Shown: piece by piece, positions 8,882 through 16,680 of the stretch | Numbering within the stretch: the stretch's first letter is position 1 | Layout: each line of letters opens with the position of its first letter | From: Methylococcales bacterium | Lineage (GTDB): Bacteria > Pseudomonadota > Gammaproteobacteria > Methylococcales > Methylomonadaceae | Reading direction: 5' to 3' | Assembly (NCBI GenBank): GCA_030693155.1 | Contig: JAUYBJ010000078.1 | Span: forward strand, 1-40,106 | Length of the DNA stretch: 40,106 nt | The notes under the pieces: generated by a model | Databases searched by the model: none | What the model was told of the DNA's origin: nothing | What the model saw: the letters and a program-made list of their open reading frames with translations, nothing else | Made by a program: the position numbers and the translations under genes

Positions 8882-10607
8882 TGCGTTGGGCGAGGCTGAC
8901 AGTGAAAATACCCCAATCGTCTATACGTTGTTCGAGTTTTTTAAACCCCGCCGCTTCGACAAGCTGATCCATTTCTGCCTGTGTACGGCGACGCATCACC
9001 CACGCTGAACCTTGGCGATGACTGGTCAAGGCGCGGGCAATGAATTCTAATTGCGGATGCCACGGTTGGCAGGTATAAATCAAATAACCGCCTGCGGGAA
9101 TTGCCGAACTCAGCCCCGCCAGAGAACGGCGCACTTGTTCATTATCAGCAAACAGTTCATACAAACCCGACACAATACCGATGGTTGGACGCGGTTTGAT
9201 TGCCGCTAAATTATCCGCATTAAATGCGTCGCCTTTTTCAAAACGGGCAATGGCTTCCAGCCCTTTTTGACGAATCAATGCCGAACCGTCACGCACATTA
9301 ATATCGCTATAATCACGCAATAAAATGGAATCAGGTTTAACGTCGCTGTTGGTGAGAGCTTCGAGTACATAGCGTCCATGCCCTGCGGCAATATCAACAA
9401 TGTGGACTTTTTTATTCGCTGCTGCCAATAAGGACATGGCTTTGCAAAGCAATTCTTCAACATGAATTTTGCGCTGACGAATACCGCGCCAGCCGATAGA
9501 GTTAAGATAATTTTTGTCGATTAACTTACCCAATGGCGTGAGACCAGACGGTTGATTGCGATACACATAATCTAAGGTGCTGCCTGAATCGAAACCTGTT
9601 TGATGCCCCAGCTTGATACCAGCGGATAGCAAACCAAACACTTTTAACCAGAAACGGGTTGCCGACCAATACAGTCTGCGGGTTGGTTCAGCCAGTGCAT
9701 CCGCTTCCCGCTTGGTAAAACCTGCTAAATGCGCATCGAGTAAACTTTCACGCGGCGGCGATTCGGTGAACTGTCGTTCAATAAAACGCCGTGCTTTGCT
9801 GACCGCTAAGGCGCGGTCTTTTTCACCAAAAGTATCGTGAAAAAAGCCAGCCAATAAATGCACTTCTTTAATAGTTGCACCTAATCTGGCAAGGAATTCA
9901 TATTGCGGCAAATGATGCACCACCCAATCATCACCTGAAATTAACAATTGCGTCGGCACTTGTATCGCTTCGGCATCGGCAACAATCCGTTCAGCGGTTT
10001 CATACAACGCGAGCAGAATATTAACCGAGATGGGACGGGTAATCAGCGGGTCGCTGTTATAACTGGCAATGCGTTCTGCATCATGGGTGAGAAATTTCGC
10101 TTTCACATAGCTGTTGACGAAAAAATTCCCGCGTAGCGACTGGATTAATTTCAGATTAAACCGCGCAAACGGCATATACAATTTCACTTTAAACGCAGGC
10201 GAAGCCAGCACCATACAGCGAATTTTCGGCGCGTAATCATGCGCCCACGTTGCCGCCACTACTGCGCCCACGCTTTGCGCAATCACGGCGATATTTTCAA
10301 CGGGGATTTTGTAGCTGTCGGCAATATGGTCAATAAAGGTTTGTACATCACGCACCGATGTACCAAGACTAGGACTAAAACCACGCACCCCCGGGGAACG
10401 TCCGTAACCCCGCGCATCGTGAGCAAAAAACGCATACTCAGGCAGTTGCAACTCATCAACCAAATGCGCCATGCGCCCCGAATGTTCATGACCACGATGG
10501 ATTAACACAATCGCGCCTTTGGGTTTCGCTGTAGACCAGTAGCGGTAAAACAGCTCCACACCGTCATGAGTGCGGAAGGTTTTTTCTTGCGGTGTTAATC
10601 TTGGCAT
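8874..10607 (-). CDS. Bifunctional alpha/beta hydrolase / class I SAM-dependent methyltransferase
   Basis: A 577-residue two-domain protein. Residues 1-290 form a monoacylglycerol-lipase-like alpha/beta hydrolase: oxyanion region IHRGHEHSGR (35-45), nucleophile S112 in AQSVG (the first small residue is Ala rather than Gly), acid ISGDDWVVH, and catalytic His in GFFHDTFGE. Residues about 370-577 form a methyltransferase with SAM motif VDIAAGHGRY near 402-411. Such fusions are known and are usually encoded with the PAP2-phosphatase fusion, as here (8-bp overlap). The combination suggests remodelling of a membrane lipid or lipid-linked metabolite in the cytoplasm. It is the first gene of its operon. 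Confidence 0.9.
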   Translation of the reverse strand: MPRLTPQEKTFRTHDGVELFYRYWSTAKPKGAIVLIHRGHEHSGRMAHLVDELQLPEYAFFAHDARGYGRSPGVRGFSPSLGTSVRDVQTFIDHIADSYKIPVENIAVIAQSVGAVVAATWAHDYAPKIRCMVLASPAFKVKLYMPFARFNLKLIQSLRGNFFVNSYVKAKFLTHDAERIASYNSDPLITRPISVNILLALYETAERIVADAEAIQVPTQLLISGDDWVVHHLPQYEFLARLGATIKEVHLLAGFFHDTFGEKDRALAVSKARRFIERQFTESPPRESLLDAHLAGFTKREADALAEPTRRLYWSATRFWLKVFGLLSAGIKLGHQTGFDSGSTLDYVYRNQPSGLTPLGKLIDKNYLNSIGWRGIRQRKIHVEELLCKAMSLLAAANKKVHIVDIAAGHGRYVLEALTNSDVKPDSILLRDYSDINVRDGSALIRQKGLEAIARFEKGDAFNADNLAAIKPRPTIGIVSGLYELFADNEQVRRSLAGLSSAIPAGGYLIYTCQPWHPQLEFIARALTSHRQGSAWVMRRRTQAEMDQLVEAAGFKKLEQRIDDWGIFTVSLAQRNG

Positions 10608-10800
10608 ATTGCCCTCTTGCTGCGCTTTAGCAACGTGATGAAATGAAATGAAATAGTGAGTATAAATTATCGCCCGATACCCAGCCTGACTTTGCCTTAG
10701 TCAATCATAAATTAAGCTAAAAAACCATTTACTATTTAACTATCTGTTTTTCCACAATGATACTAATATAAGCGCATTGTCATTAATGGAGATTAAGCTC

Positions 10801-11919
10801 ATGGTTTCACTAAAAACCACCCTTTCAGCCCTGCTTTTATTTAACACGGGGTTAGCTTTTGCACAACCTGATCATCAAGAAATACTTAAGCAATTATCGC
10901 TACCCGCTGGATTTTCTATCTCCATTTATGCGGATAATGTGCCGAATGCCCGCAGTATGGCATTAGCTGAGGATGGGGTTATATTTGTCGGCACAGGTAA
11001 AGAAGGCAAGGTGTACGCGCTTGCCGATGCGGATCATGATGGTGTCAGCGATCACCGTTATGTGATTGCGGACAATTTATTCATGCCCAATGGAGTGGCA
11101 TATAAAGATGGCGCGTTGTATGTCGCGGCAGTGAATCGTATTTTACGCTTTGATGCCATTACGCAACATTTGGACAAACCACCTGCGCCTGTGGTTGTCA
11201 CCGATAAATTACCCGATGATAAACATCATGGCTGGAAGTATTTACGTTTTGGTGCCGATAACAAACTGTATACCGCCGTCGGTGCGCCCTGTAATATCTG
11301 CGACCCTGAAAAGGAGATTTACACCTCATTAGTGCGCTTAAACCCCAATGGCACTGAGCTGGAAATTCTGGCGCGTGGCATAAGAAATACCGTCGGTTTT
11401 GATTGGCAACCTGACACCAACGCGCTGTTTTTTAATGATAACGGGCGTGATTATTTAGGCGATGATGAACCCGCCGATGAATTAAACCAATGGACGCAAA
11501 CAGGCGAACATTTTGGCTATCCGTATTGTCATGGCGGCGACACGCTGGATCCTGAGTTTGGTGCGGGTAAAAAATGCGCCGATTACACTGCACCTGCGTG
11601 GAAATATAAAGCCCATATCGCACCGTTAGGAATGCGTTTTTACACGGGCAAATCGTTCCCTGCTGAATACAAAAATCAATTATTCGTTGCGCAACACGGC
11701 TCATGGAATCGCACTGAACCGCAAGGTTATCGCGTCGCTCTGGTAAAATTTAAAGACCATAAAGCCATTGCTGAACAGGCGTTTATCAGCGGTTGGCTGA
11801 CAGCGGACGGTAAAGTATTAGGACGACCTGTGGATATTCTGACTTTGCCTGACGGTAATGTACTAATCAGTGATGACCAGCTGGGGGTGATTTATAAAGT
11901 CAGTTATGCGGGTAAATAA
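10801..11919 (+). CDS. Secreted PQQ-dependent sugar (sorbosone-type) dehydrogenase
   Basis: A 372-residue beta-propeller protein of the glucose/sorbosone dehydrogenase family, acting in the periplasm. I chose the ATG at 10801 because it follows TGGAG by about 8 nt and opens a clean Sec signal peptide with cleavage after AFA (residue 21). A TTG at 10777 and an ATG at 10786 would only add residues ahead of this signal. Family segments include GHHGWKYL-like KHHGWKYLRFG, RNTVGFDWQP, FFNDNGRDYLGDD, the HFGYPYCHGGD motif and FVAQHGSWNR. PQQ dependence is inferred from the family and is plausible in a methanotroph that makes PQQ for methanol dehydrogenase. It is monocistronic, converging on nhaD. 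Confidence 0.9.
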   Translation: MVSLKTTLSALLLFNTGLAFAQPDHQEILKQLSLPAGFSISIYADNVPNARSMALAEDGVIFVGTGKEGKVYALADADHDGVSDHRYVIADNLFMPNGVAYKDGALYVAAVNRILRFDAITQHLDKPPAPVVVTDKLPDDKHHGWKYLRFGADNKLYTAVGAPCNICDPEKEIYTSLVRLNPNGTELEILARGIRNTVGFDWQPDTNALFFNDNGRDYLGDDEPADELNQWTQTGEHFGYPYCHGGDTLDPEFGAGKKCADYTAPAWKYKAHIAPLGMRFYTGKSFPAEYKNQLFVAQHGSWNRTEPQGYRVALVKFKDHKAIAEQAFISGWLTADGKVLGRPVDILTLPDGNVLISDDQLGVIYKVSYAGK

Positions 11920-11937
11920 GTTTTAGGTACACGCATA

Positions 11938-11976
11938 AAAAAAGGTCGAGTCCTTAAAGGACATCGACCTTTTTTA
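11938..11976. terminator. Bidirectional rho-independent terminator
   Basis: A long stem built from AAAAAAGGTCGA and its complement TCGACCTTTTTT, with an inner GTCCTT/AAGGAC stem, is flanked by A-tracts on one side and T-tracts on the other. It lies between the convergent sugar dehydrogenase (+) and nhaD (-) genes and can terminate both. Confidence 0.9.
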
Positions 11977-12014
11977 TTAGCTGCACTGCACAGTTGCGCA
12001 GTGCAAAATAAGCC

Positions 12015-13376
12015 TTAACCGTTCACCAAATAATGGGTAAGGATACTGGCAGCGTAGCCTGCGGCAATCGCTGGAGTCCATTTTAAATGACTGAAGAAGG
12101 TATATTTGTGGTTGGATGCACCCATTAAGGCAACCCCAGCCGCAGAACCGACTGACAATAATGAACCGCCCACGCCTGCTGTCAGAGTGACCAACAGCCA
12201 TTGGTATAAGTCCATGTCTACGTTCATGTTCAATACTGCAAACATCACAGGAATATTATCAACAATCGCAGAAATGATACCCACTAAAATGTTGGCAGTC
12301 GTCGGGCCTAAGCCATCGTACATACCCGCAGATAATAATTCCAGATAACCGATATAACCTAAGCCACCGACCGCAAATACCACACCGAAGAAGAATAACA
12401 AGGTATCCCATTCTGCATGACGCACTTTGTTGAAAATATCAAAACCTTCTTCGCCTTCAACACGGAATTTAACTTTAAGGAAGTACCCATAAAGCATTAA
12501 CACTGACATACCTGTCATCATGCCCATAAAAGGCGGTAAATGTAACACTTGTTTAAAGCTGACCGCAGTACAGATAGTCAACAAGAACATGACACAAATA
12601 ACAATCGCACCCTGTTTCAACTGTACCGCTTCTTCATCAGAAACCAGCGGTTGCTCATCAGGCACAGCAAAATACATTACTGCCGCAGGCACTGCATAGT
12701 TGACCATCGAAGGTACAAACAATTTGAAGAAGTCGAAAAATTCAGCATAACCTGCTTGCCAAACCATTAACGTAGTAATGTCACCAAACGGACAGAATGC
12801 ACCACCCGCATTAGCTGCAACCACTAAATTAACAAAGCCGATACTGACGAATTTGGGGTTATCCGCACCGACCGCCATCACCACCGCGCCAACCAATAAA
12901 GCCGCAGTCAAGTTATCGGCAACCGCTGATAAGAAGAACGTGATGACCCCCGTAATCAAAAACAATTTACGATAACCGAATTGTTTTCTGACCAGCCATG
13001 AACGCAAGGCTTCAAACACATTACGCTCTGCCATTGAGTTGATATAAGTCATAGCGACTAATAAGAACAGCATTAACTCGGCATATTCGGTTAAATTGTG
13101 TTCAAACACTTTGTGCATTTCTTCGGGGGCAATGCCTGCTTGGTGTGCCAAAATAGCGGCATGACCCCAAATAATACCTGCGGCTAAAATGACAGGTTTA
13201 GATTTACGCATATGCGTAAATTCTTCCGTCATAACAAAGCCATAAGCAATGATGAAAATCAGAACGGTGTAAACACCACGCTCTGTTCCTGTTAAGCCCA
13301 AATTATGAAATTCCGCCGCCGATGCCAAACTGGGCATGAGCATAAGCGATAACGCAATGATTAAAAACCGTATCAA
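12015..13376 (-). CDS. nhaD: Na+/H+ antiporter NhaD
   Basis: A 453-residue, highly hydrophobic inner-membrane protein with roughly 11-13 membrane segments. Family signatures visible are FVMTEEFTHMRKSKPVILAAG near residues 48-68, FFLSAVADNLTAALLVGAVV with the conserved Asp-Asn pair (about 147-166), and a second SAIVDNIPVMFAV half-site (about 370-382). These paired D-N motifs are typical of the IT superfamily and NhaD. It exports Na+ or Li+ in exchange for protons and supports pH and salt homeostasis. The N-terminal 20 residues resemble a signal peptide, as in other NhaD proteins. It is monocistronic, ending at the shared terminator. The related ArsB/CitM families are less likely. Confidence 0.92.
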   Translation of the reverse strand: MIRFLIIALSLMLMPSLASAAEFHNLGLTGTERGVYTVLIFIIAYGFVMTEEFTHMRKSKPVILAAGIIWGHAAILAHQAGIAPEEMHKVFEHNLTEYAELMLFLLVAMTYINSMAERNVFEALRSWLVRKQFGYRKLFLITGVITFFLSAVADNLTAALLVGAVVMAVGADNPKFVSIGFVNLVVAANAGGAFCPFGDITTLMVWQAGYAEFFDFFKLFVPSMVNYAVPAAVMYFAVPDEQPLVSDEEAVQLKQGAIVICVMFLLTICTAVSFKQVLHLPPFMGMMTGMSVLMLYGYFLKVKFRVEGEEGFDIFNKVRHAEWDTLLFFFGVVFAVGGLGYIGYLELLSAGMYDGLGPTTANILVGIISAIVDNIPVMFAVLNMNVDMDLYQWLLVTLTAGVGGSLLSVGSAAGVALMGASNHKYTFFSHLKWTPAIAAGYAASILTHYLVNG

Positions 13377-13454
13377 AATATCCCCCTCAATCTTATTGAT
13401 GTAAATTAAAATTTAAACAGCTAATGTTATCATCAACCAGTAAATTTTGTCATT

Positions 13455-13562
13455 TTATGGCTTATAAAAATGTACTCCCAGCAACAACACCGTAGTAATC
13501 ACGCAACAAACCAAGCTAAGTGCGTTCAAAGCAATGCGGAAGCTACTGAATAAACCGCGCAA
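13455..13562 (-). CDS. Possible small membrane protein (35 aa), uncertain
   Basis: In the otherwise empty gap between the SagB gene and nhaD, the minus strand has an open frame of 36 codons from a TTG to TAA. It reads as a short amphipathic start (RGLFSSFRIALNALS) followed by a hydrophobic segment (LVCCVITTVLLLGVHFYKP), like a single-pass small membrane protein. AGGA lies about 10 nt upstream of the TTG. No ATG or GTG is available in frame. The composition looks protein-like, but the length and the rare start keep this doubtful. I do not recognise a family. Confidence 0.25.
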   Translation of the reverse strand: MRGLFSSFRIALNALSLVCCVITTVLLLGVHFYKP

Positions 13563-13627
13563 ACTTAACTCATTCCTGCTTCGTGGCGTAATAACCTGTT
13601 TTATCCTAACGTCGTTTCATAATTCAG

Positions 13628-15205
13628 CTATTTCAAATGCGCGTAGGCGGGCAAGGTTTGCAAGCGACTGTCATCTAATGGCGTGCCCACGGTGAAATGA
13701 TACAGACTCTGAAACGTCTCATCCGTAAGCCCCAACACCTCATGTACGCTGTCATCAAAATAACAGCCGATTCCCGTACCACGCACCCCAGCGGCTTCGG
13801 CTTCCAGATACAACACCTGCCCGATTAACCCCGCCTCCCAAAACAAATACCGATAATGCCACGCGGCGGCTTCTACCGTGTCTGAAAATTCAGCCACCAT
13901 CGCCAGACTAAACGCACTGTCACTGGCAATCGCCTGATGGCAGGACAAGGTTTTTGCCGCATTGCGACAATTTGCACTGATTAATTTATACAATGGTAGC
14001 GGTGCGGAAACCGCTTGCCATTCAAACTTACTAGAAGTTGCCGCTTGTAACGCCGCCAGTTTGTCAGTATTTCTGGGCAGCGCGTATAAACCCGCTTCCA
14101 AACCTTCCACCCGATGCACAAAAATAAACAGGTGAATATTGTTGCTCAGTGTCCACACATCAAACGGCAGTTTGTCAGGTAACGTCGCGGTCAGAATGCG
14201 GTAAAAATCCTGTTCGGCTAAGGTTGGTTGTGGATTAAAGTGTTGCGCACTGCGGCGTTGGCGAATCAGCTGCGTAGCGGTTTGTTGACAGGCAGACGCA
14301 GTGCTTGCGGGTGGTATAAATGCTGGCAATTGAATCGGCGCGGTGCGCGGTTTTTCAGTCGCGTGCGCCACTTCATTAATCACTGTCCAGTTGTACAGAT
14401 GACGCTTATTTAATAATTGCGCTTTACCTTGCCACACACCTGTTTGTGCCGCGTGGATTAACGCATCCACGTCATAATCTGGGCTGGTGTCGCCCGTATG
14501 AATTCGGCACAGAATATCGGCAACTTCACGTTCATTGGCGATAAAATCCTCTGCGCGATTAACACCTAATAACGCGCTTAATTCCTCATCAGCGCATTCG
14601 GTGATTAATTCAACTGTCCAACCCAAAATTGCCGCCGCATAACGCAAACATCCCAAGGCATGACCTATATCATGCTGACAATAGCGAAACGCGCGTTCGC
14701 CATATTTCCACGCTTCGCGCCAATGCACTGAACTTAAACCGATAAAAATTCCGCTGTTGTGCGTGGGCTGCTTAAACAGACAGCGTTGTTCTAAGCCATG
14801 CTGATACACCTGATAATGATACACACCCGTCGGCAACAACGCGGCATCGGTATTAATCAGATAGGCTTCGGTCGGGTGCAAATTACCGCTGGATGGATTA
14901 CACCGCAACGCCCAGCTATCACCGCCATAGCTTTTCCACGCTGATAAACCAAAACTCAGTTCCAGCAACAAACCCACAGAAATATAGCTGACTAATTCCT
15001 CTGCACGCGGTTTCGCCAAGTCAGTAAATAACACCTGCCGCTCTGCACCCGTTTTAGGCAATTTTTTCAGTTCACAACCTGTAAACGTACGAAACGCATT
15101 CGGCTGATCGTCCCAATCCAGACTGGCTGGGCTGTTGGCATATTGCTGTAAGCTATGTTTAGTGCGGCGGTGGTAGTTGATAACGGTGTTGCTGTGTGCG
15201 GTCAT
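13628..15205 (-). CDS. SagB/ThcOx-type oxidoreductase (double nitroreductase fold)
   Basis: A 525-residue protein from the start MTAHSNTVINYHRRTKHS; this ATG follows AGAGG, and the longer frame from 15238 lacks support. Two FMN-binding nitroreductase-like halves are visible. The first (about residues 70-250) contains LRCNPSSGNLHPTEAYL and the second (about 310-520) contains RRSAQHFNPQPTLAEQDFYRIL and GLIGQVLYLEAEAAGVRGTGIGC. SagB-like dehydrogenases oxidise azolines in thiazole/oxazole-modified microcins, but stand-alone double-domain members are common and of unknown role. No precursor peptide, cyclodehydratase or exporter gene lies nearby, so a RiPP function is not supported here. It is cytoplasmic, with no signal peptide. 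Confidence 0.88.
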   Translation of the reverse strand: MTAHSNTVINYHRRTKHSLQQYANSPASLDWDDQPNAFRTFTGCELKKLPKTGAERQVLFTDLAKPRAEELVSYISVGLLLELSFGLSAWKSYGGDSWALRCNPSSGNLHPTEAYLINTDAALLPTGVYHYQVYQHGLEQRCLFKQPTHNSGIFIGLSSVHWREAWKYGERAFRYCQHDIGHALGCLRYAAAILGWTVELITECADEELSALLGVNRAEDFIANEREVADILCRIHTGDTSPDYDVDALIHAAQTGVWQGKAQLLNKRHLYNWTVINEVAHATEKPRTAPIQLPAFIPPASTASACQQTATQLIRQRRSAQHFNPQPTLAEQDFYRILTATLPDKLPFDVWTLSNNIHLFIFVHRVEGLEAGLYALPRNTDKLAALQAATSSKFEWQAVSAPLPLYKLISANCRNAAKTLSCHQAIASDSAFSLAMVAEFSDTVEAAAWHYRYLFWEAGLIGQVLYLEAEAAGVRGTGIGCYFDDSVHEVLGLTDETFQSLYHFTVGTPLDDSRLQTLPAYAHLK

Positions 15206-15235
15206 TGTGAACCTCTGGTGACTTGGGCAACGAAG

Positions 15236-15440
15236 CACTGCCCACAGTTAAGAAAAAACCCCAGCGGGGTGAAATATTTGTAGCATCAAGCGATTAGACA
15301 CAACATAACCCCGTAGGGGTGAAATGTGTGTTTTCATCTAACATTTCACCCCTACGAGGCTTTATTGTATTTATATTTTGTTGCTACAACCATTTCACCG
15401 CTACGCGGTTATGAACAGTCAGGCTTAACTGTGGGCAGTG
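15236..15440. mobile_element. MITE-like palindromic element with perfect 17-bp terminal inverted repeats
   Basis: A 205-bp non-coding element begins with CACTGCCCACAGTTAAG and ends with its exact reverse complement. It is flanked on both sides by the 11-bp direct repeat GGGCAACGAAG (15225-15235 and 15441-15451), which looks like a target-site duplication. Inside, a CCCC-GTAGGGGTGAAAT-type motif occurs twice forward (about 15258 and 15307) and twice inverted (about 15342 and 15391), and TGTAGCA/TGCTACA are also inverted. The whole element can fold into one long hairpin. It has no ORF, so it would be moved by a transposase encoded elsewhere. Confidence 0.75.
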
Positions 15441-15449
15441 GGGCAACGA

Positions 15450-15482
15450 AGACCTGCGAGGTTTTGAAAACCGCGCAGGTCT
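15450..15482. repeat. REP-like palindrome, AGACCTGCG family
   Basis: AGACCTGCGAGGTTTT and AAAACCGCGCAGGTCT form a 33-bp palindrome around a single G, with one mismatch. It sits just after the glutathione transferase stop on that gene's strand and could terminate its transcript. The core recurs at 6116-6140, and a variant is at 36800-36834. Confidence 0.7.
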
Positions 15483-15490
15483 GGGTAAAT

Positions 15491-16138
15491 TCATTGAGCA
15501 TTTTGGGGCATGAGTAAACTGGCATAGCCCTCTTCCATTAATACCTGTCTGACAGCGGGGCGTTGCAGCAAGCGCAGGTAATGCGCTTGGCAGTTTTCGG
15601 GTAAGGCTATTTTGAGGTAGTTTGCCCAAAATGCCACATAAAATAGTGTGGCATCGGCAATAGTAAAGTGTGCCACCACATAATCACGCCCTGCTAATAG
15701 ATCATTCACGATAATAAACGCTTGATTCACTATTTCATAACCGCGTGCTGTCACCGCCTCATAATCTGCGGCATTCTGGGTGTATTTTTCGGTGGTAAAA
15801 ATGCGGGTAAAACCTTGACCATGAATGGTATTGACCGCGTAATTCATCACTTCCAGAACCCGCACTTCGTCTTCCAATGTGTCGGGTAATAATGTGCTCT
15901 TAGGATAGGTTTTCGCCAACCACCACGCGATAGACTGAAATTCGGTTAAAGCAGTGCCGTCTTCGCGGACTAAAGTCGGAATGGTGGCTTTTGGATTAAT
16001 GGCTAAATAATCGTCTTTGTACTGGTCACCCGCCATTAAATTAACAGGATAGGCTTCAAACACCAGTCCGCACTCTTCCAGTAAAATATGGATGCCTGTG
16101 CTGCAAGAGCCTTGGGTCATGTAAAACTTCATGTTCAT
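15491..16138 (-). CDS. Glutathione S-transferase family protein (beta-like)
   Basis: A 215-residue cytosolic protein with the two-domain GST layout. The thioredoxin-like N-terminal domain has MTQGSCSTGIHILLEECG (the CS-x-x-I-x-L-x-E motif of beta-class enzymes, Cys12 as likely active residue), the cis-proline region KATIPTLVREDG, and the glutathione gamma-glutamyl site LTEFQSIAWWL, where Glu-Phe-Gln-Ser replaces the usual E-S-x-A-I. The all-helical C-terminal domain contains FTIADATLFYVAFWA with the conserved helix-capping Asp. It may detoxify electrophiles; the true substrate is not visible. The start could also be the Met two residues later. It stands alone between two repeat elements. Confidence 0.88.
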   Translation of the reverse strand: MNMKFYMTQGSCSTGIHILLEECGLVFEAYPVNLMAGDQYKDDYLAINPKATIPTLVREDGTALTEFQSIAWWLAKTYPKSTLLPDTLEDEVRVLEVMNYAVNTIHGQGFTRIFTTEKYTQNAADYEAVTARGYEIVNQAFIIVNDLLAGRDYVVAHFTIADATLFYVAFWANYLKIALPENCQAHYLRLLQRPAVRQVLMEEGYASLLMPQNAQ

Positions 16139-16189
16139 GCGTGTTCCTTAATTAGGCAGTGTGCAATAAAGACCATGAAAAAAACCATA

Positions 16190-16314
16190 GTCCACGAAAA
16201 GCACGAAAGACACTAAAAAATCAAAATCTGTCGTTAGGTGTCCAAGCACCTCACTACCAACGGTTACATCATTATTTTTTAATCTTTTTCGTGCTTTTCG
16301 TGTCTTTCGTGGAC
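16190..16314. repeat. Inverted-repeat element with CACGAAAGACACGAAAA-type arms
   Basis: The left arm (16190-16213) starts GTCCACGAAAAGCACGAAAG. The right arm (about 16290-16314) is its inverted counterpart, with the AGCACGAAA and GACACGAAA units in the opposite order. About 75 bp, including AT-rich tracts, lie between. The two ~62-codon ORFs crossing it on both strands are products of the repeat and not genes. This type of GTCCACGAAA repeat is widespread in environmental proteobacteria. Confidence 0.65.
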
Positions 16315-16335
16315 AATAGCTTCTTGTGCGTAACA

Positions 16336-16680
16336 TCAATTAAATAAACCTTGTTCACGAATCAGTGCTTTAAAGCCTTTCATCACGGGGCGGGATAGCC
16401 TAGTTTCTGCCAATAAGCGTTGTTCATAAATAACCATCTTGGTGGCATCATCCAAATGGTCACGGGAATCGGCTATTAATTGGTGAATATCTGCACCTAA
16501 TAATTGACTGGGATAATGTTTGACTTGCTCATACAGCAATGCCATCACCACTTTTTCCTCGGTATTCATCTTGCATTTGCCATCGAGAATTTTTAGCATC
16601 ACCGTGGTCGCGCAATCGACATGAAGTGGCGATAATGGATGATTTTTCGCCCAGTGCTTAACGTGTTCAATCATCCTCAA
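16336..16680 (-). CDS. Small cytoplasmic partner of the AAA ATPase, unknown function
   Basis: A 114-residue soluble, probably all-helical protein with no signal peptide or membrane segment. It overlaps the end of the upstream AAA ATPase gene by 14 bp, so the two are co-translated and likely act together. Visible features are a His-rich N-terminus (MIEHVKHWAKNHPLSPLHVDC), an acidic middle and the segment EQRLLAETRLSRPVMKGFKALIREQG. I do not recognise the family. By position it could be an adaptor or substrate-recognition subunit for the ATPase; this is inference only. Confidence 0.65.
   Translation of the reverse strand: MRMIEHVKHWAKNHPLSPLHVDCATTVMLKILDGKCKMNTEEKVVMALLYEQVKHYPSQLLGADIHQLIADSRDHLDDATKMVIYEQRLLAETRLSRPVMKGFKALIREQGLFN

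Noticed and set aside
10777-10800. Upstream TTG/ATG starts for the sugar dehydrogenase
   Set aside because: They would add residues ahead of a well-formed signal peptide, while the ATG at 10801 has a good ribosome binding site.
16148-16347. Two ORFs of about 62 codons, one per strand
   Set aside because: Both read through the CACGAAA inverted-repeat element and translate its repeated units; no ribosome binding site.
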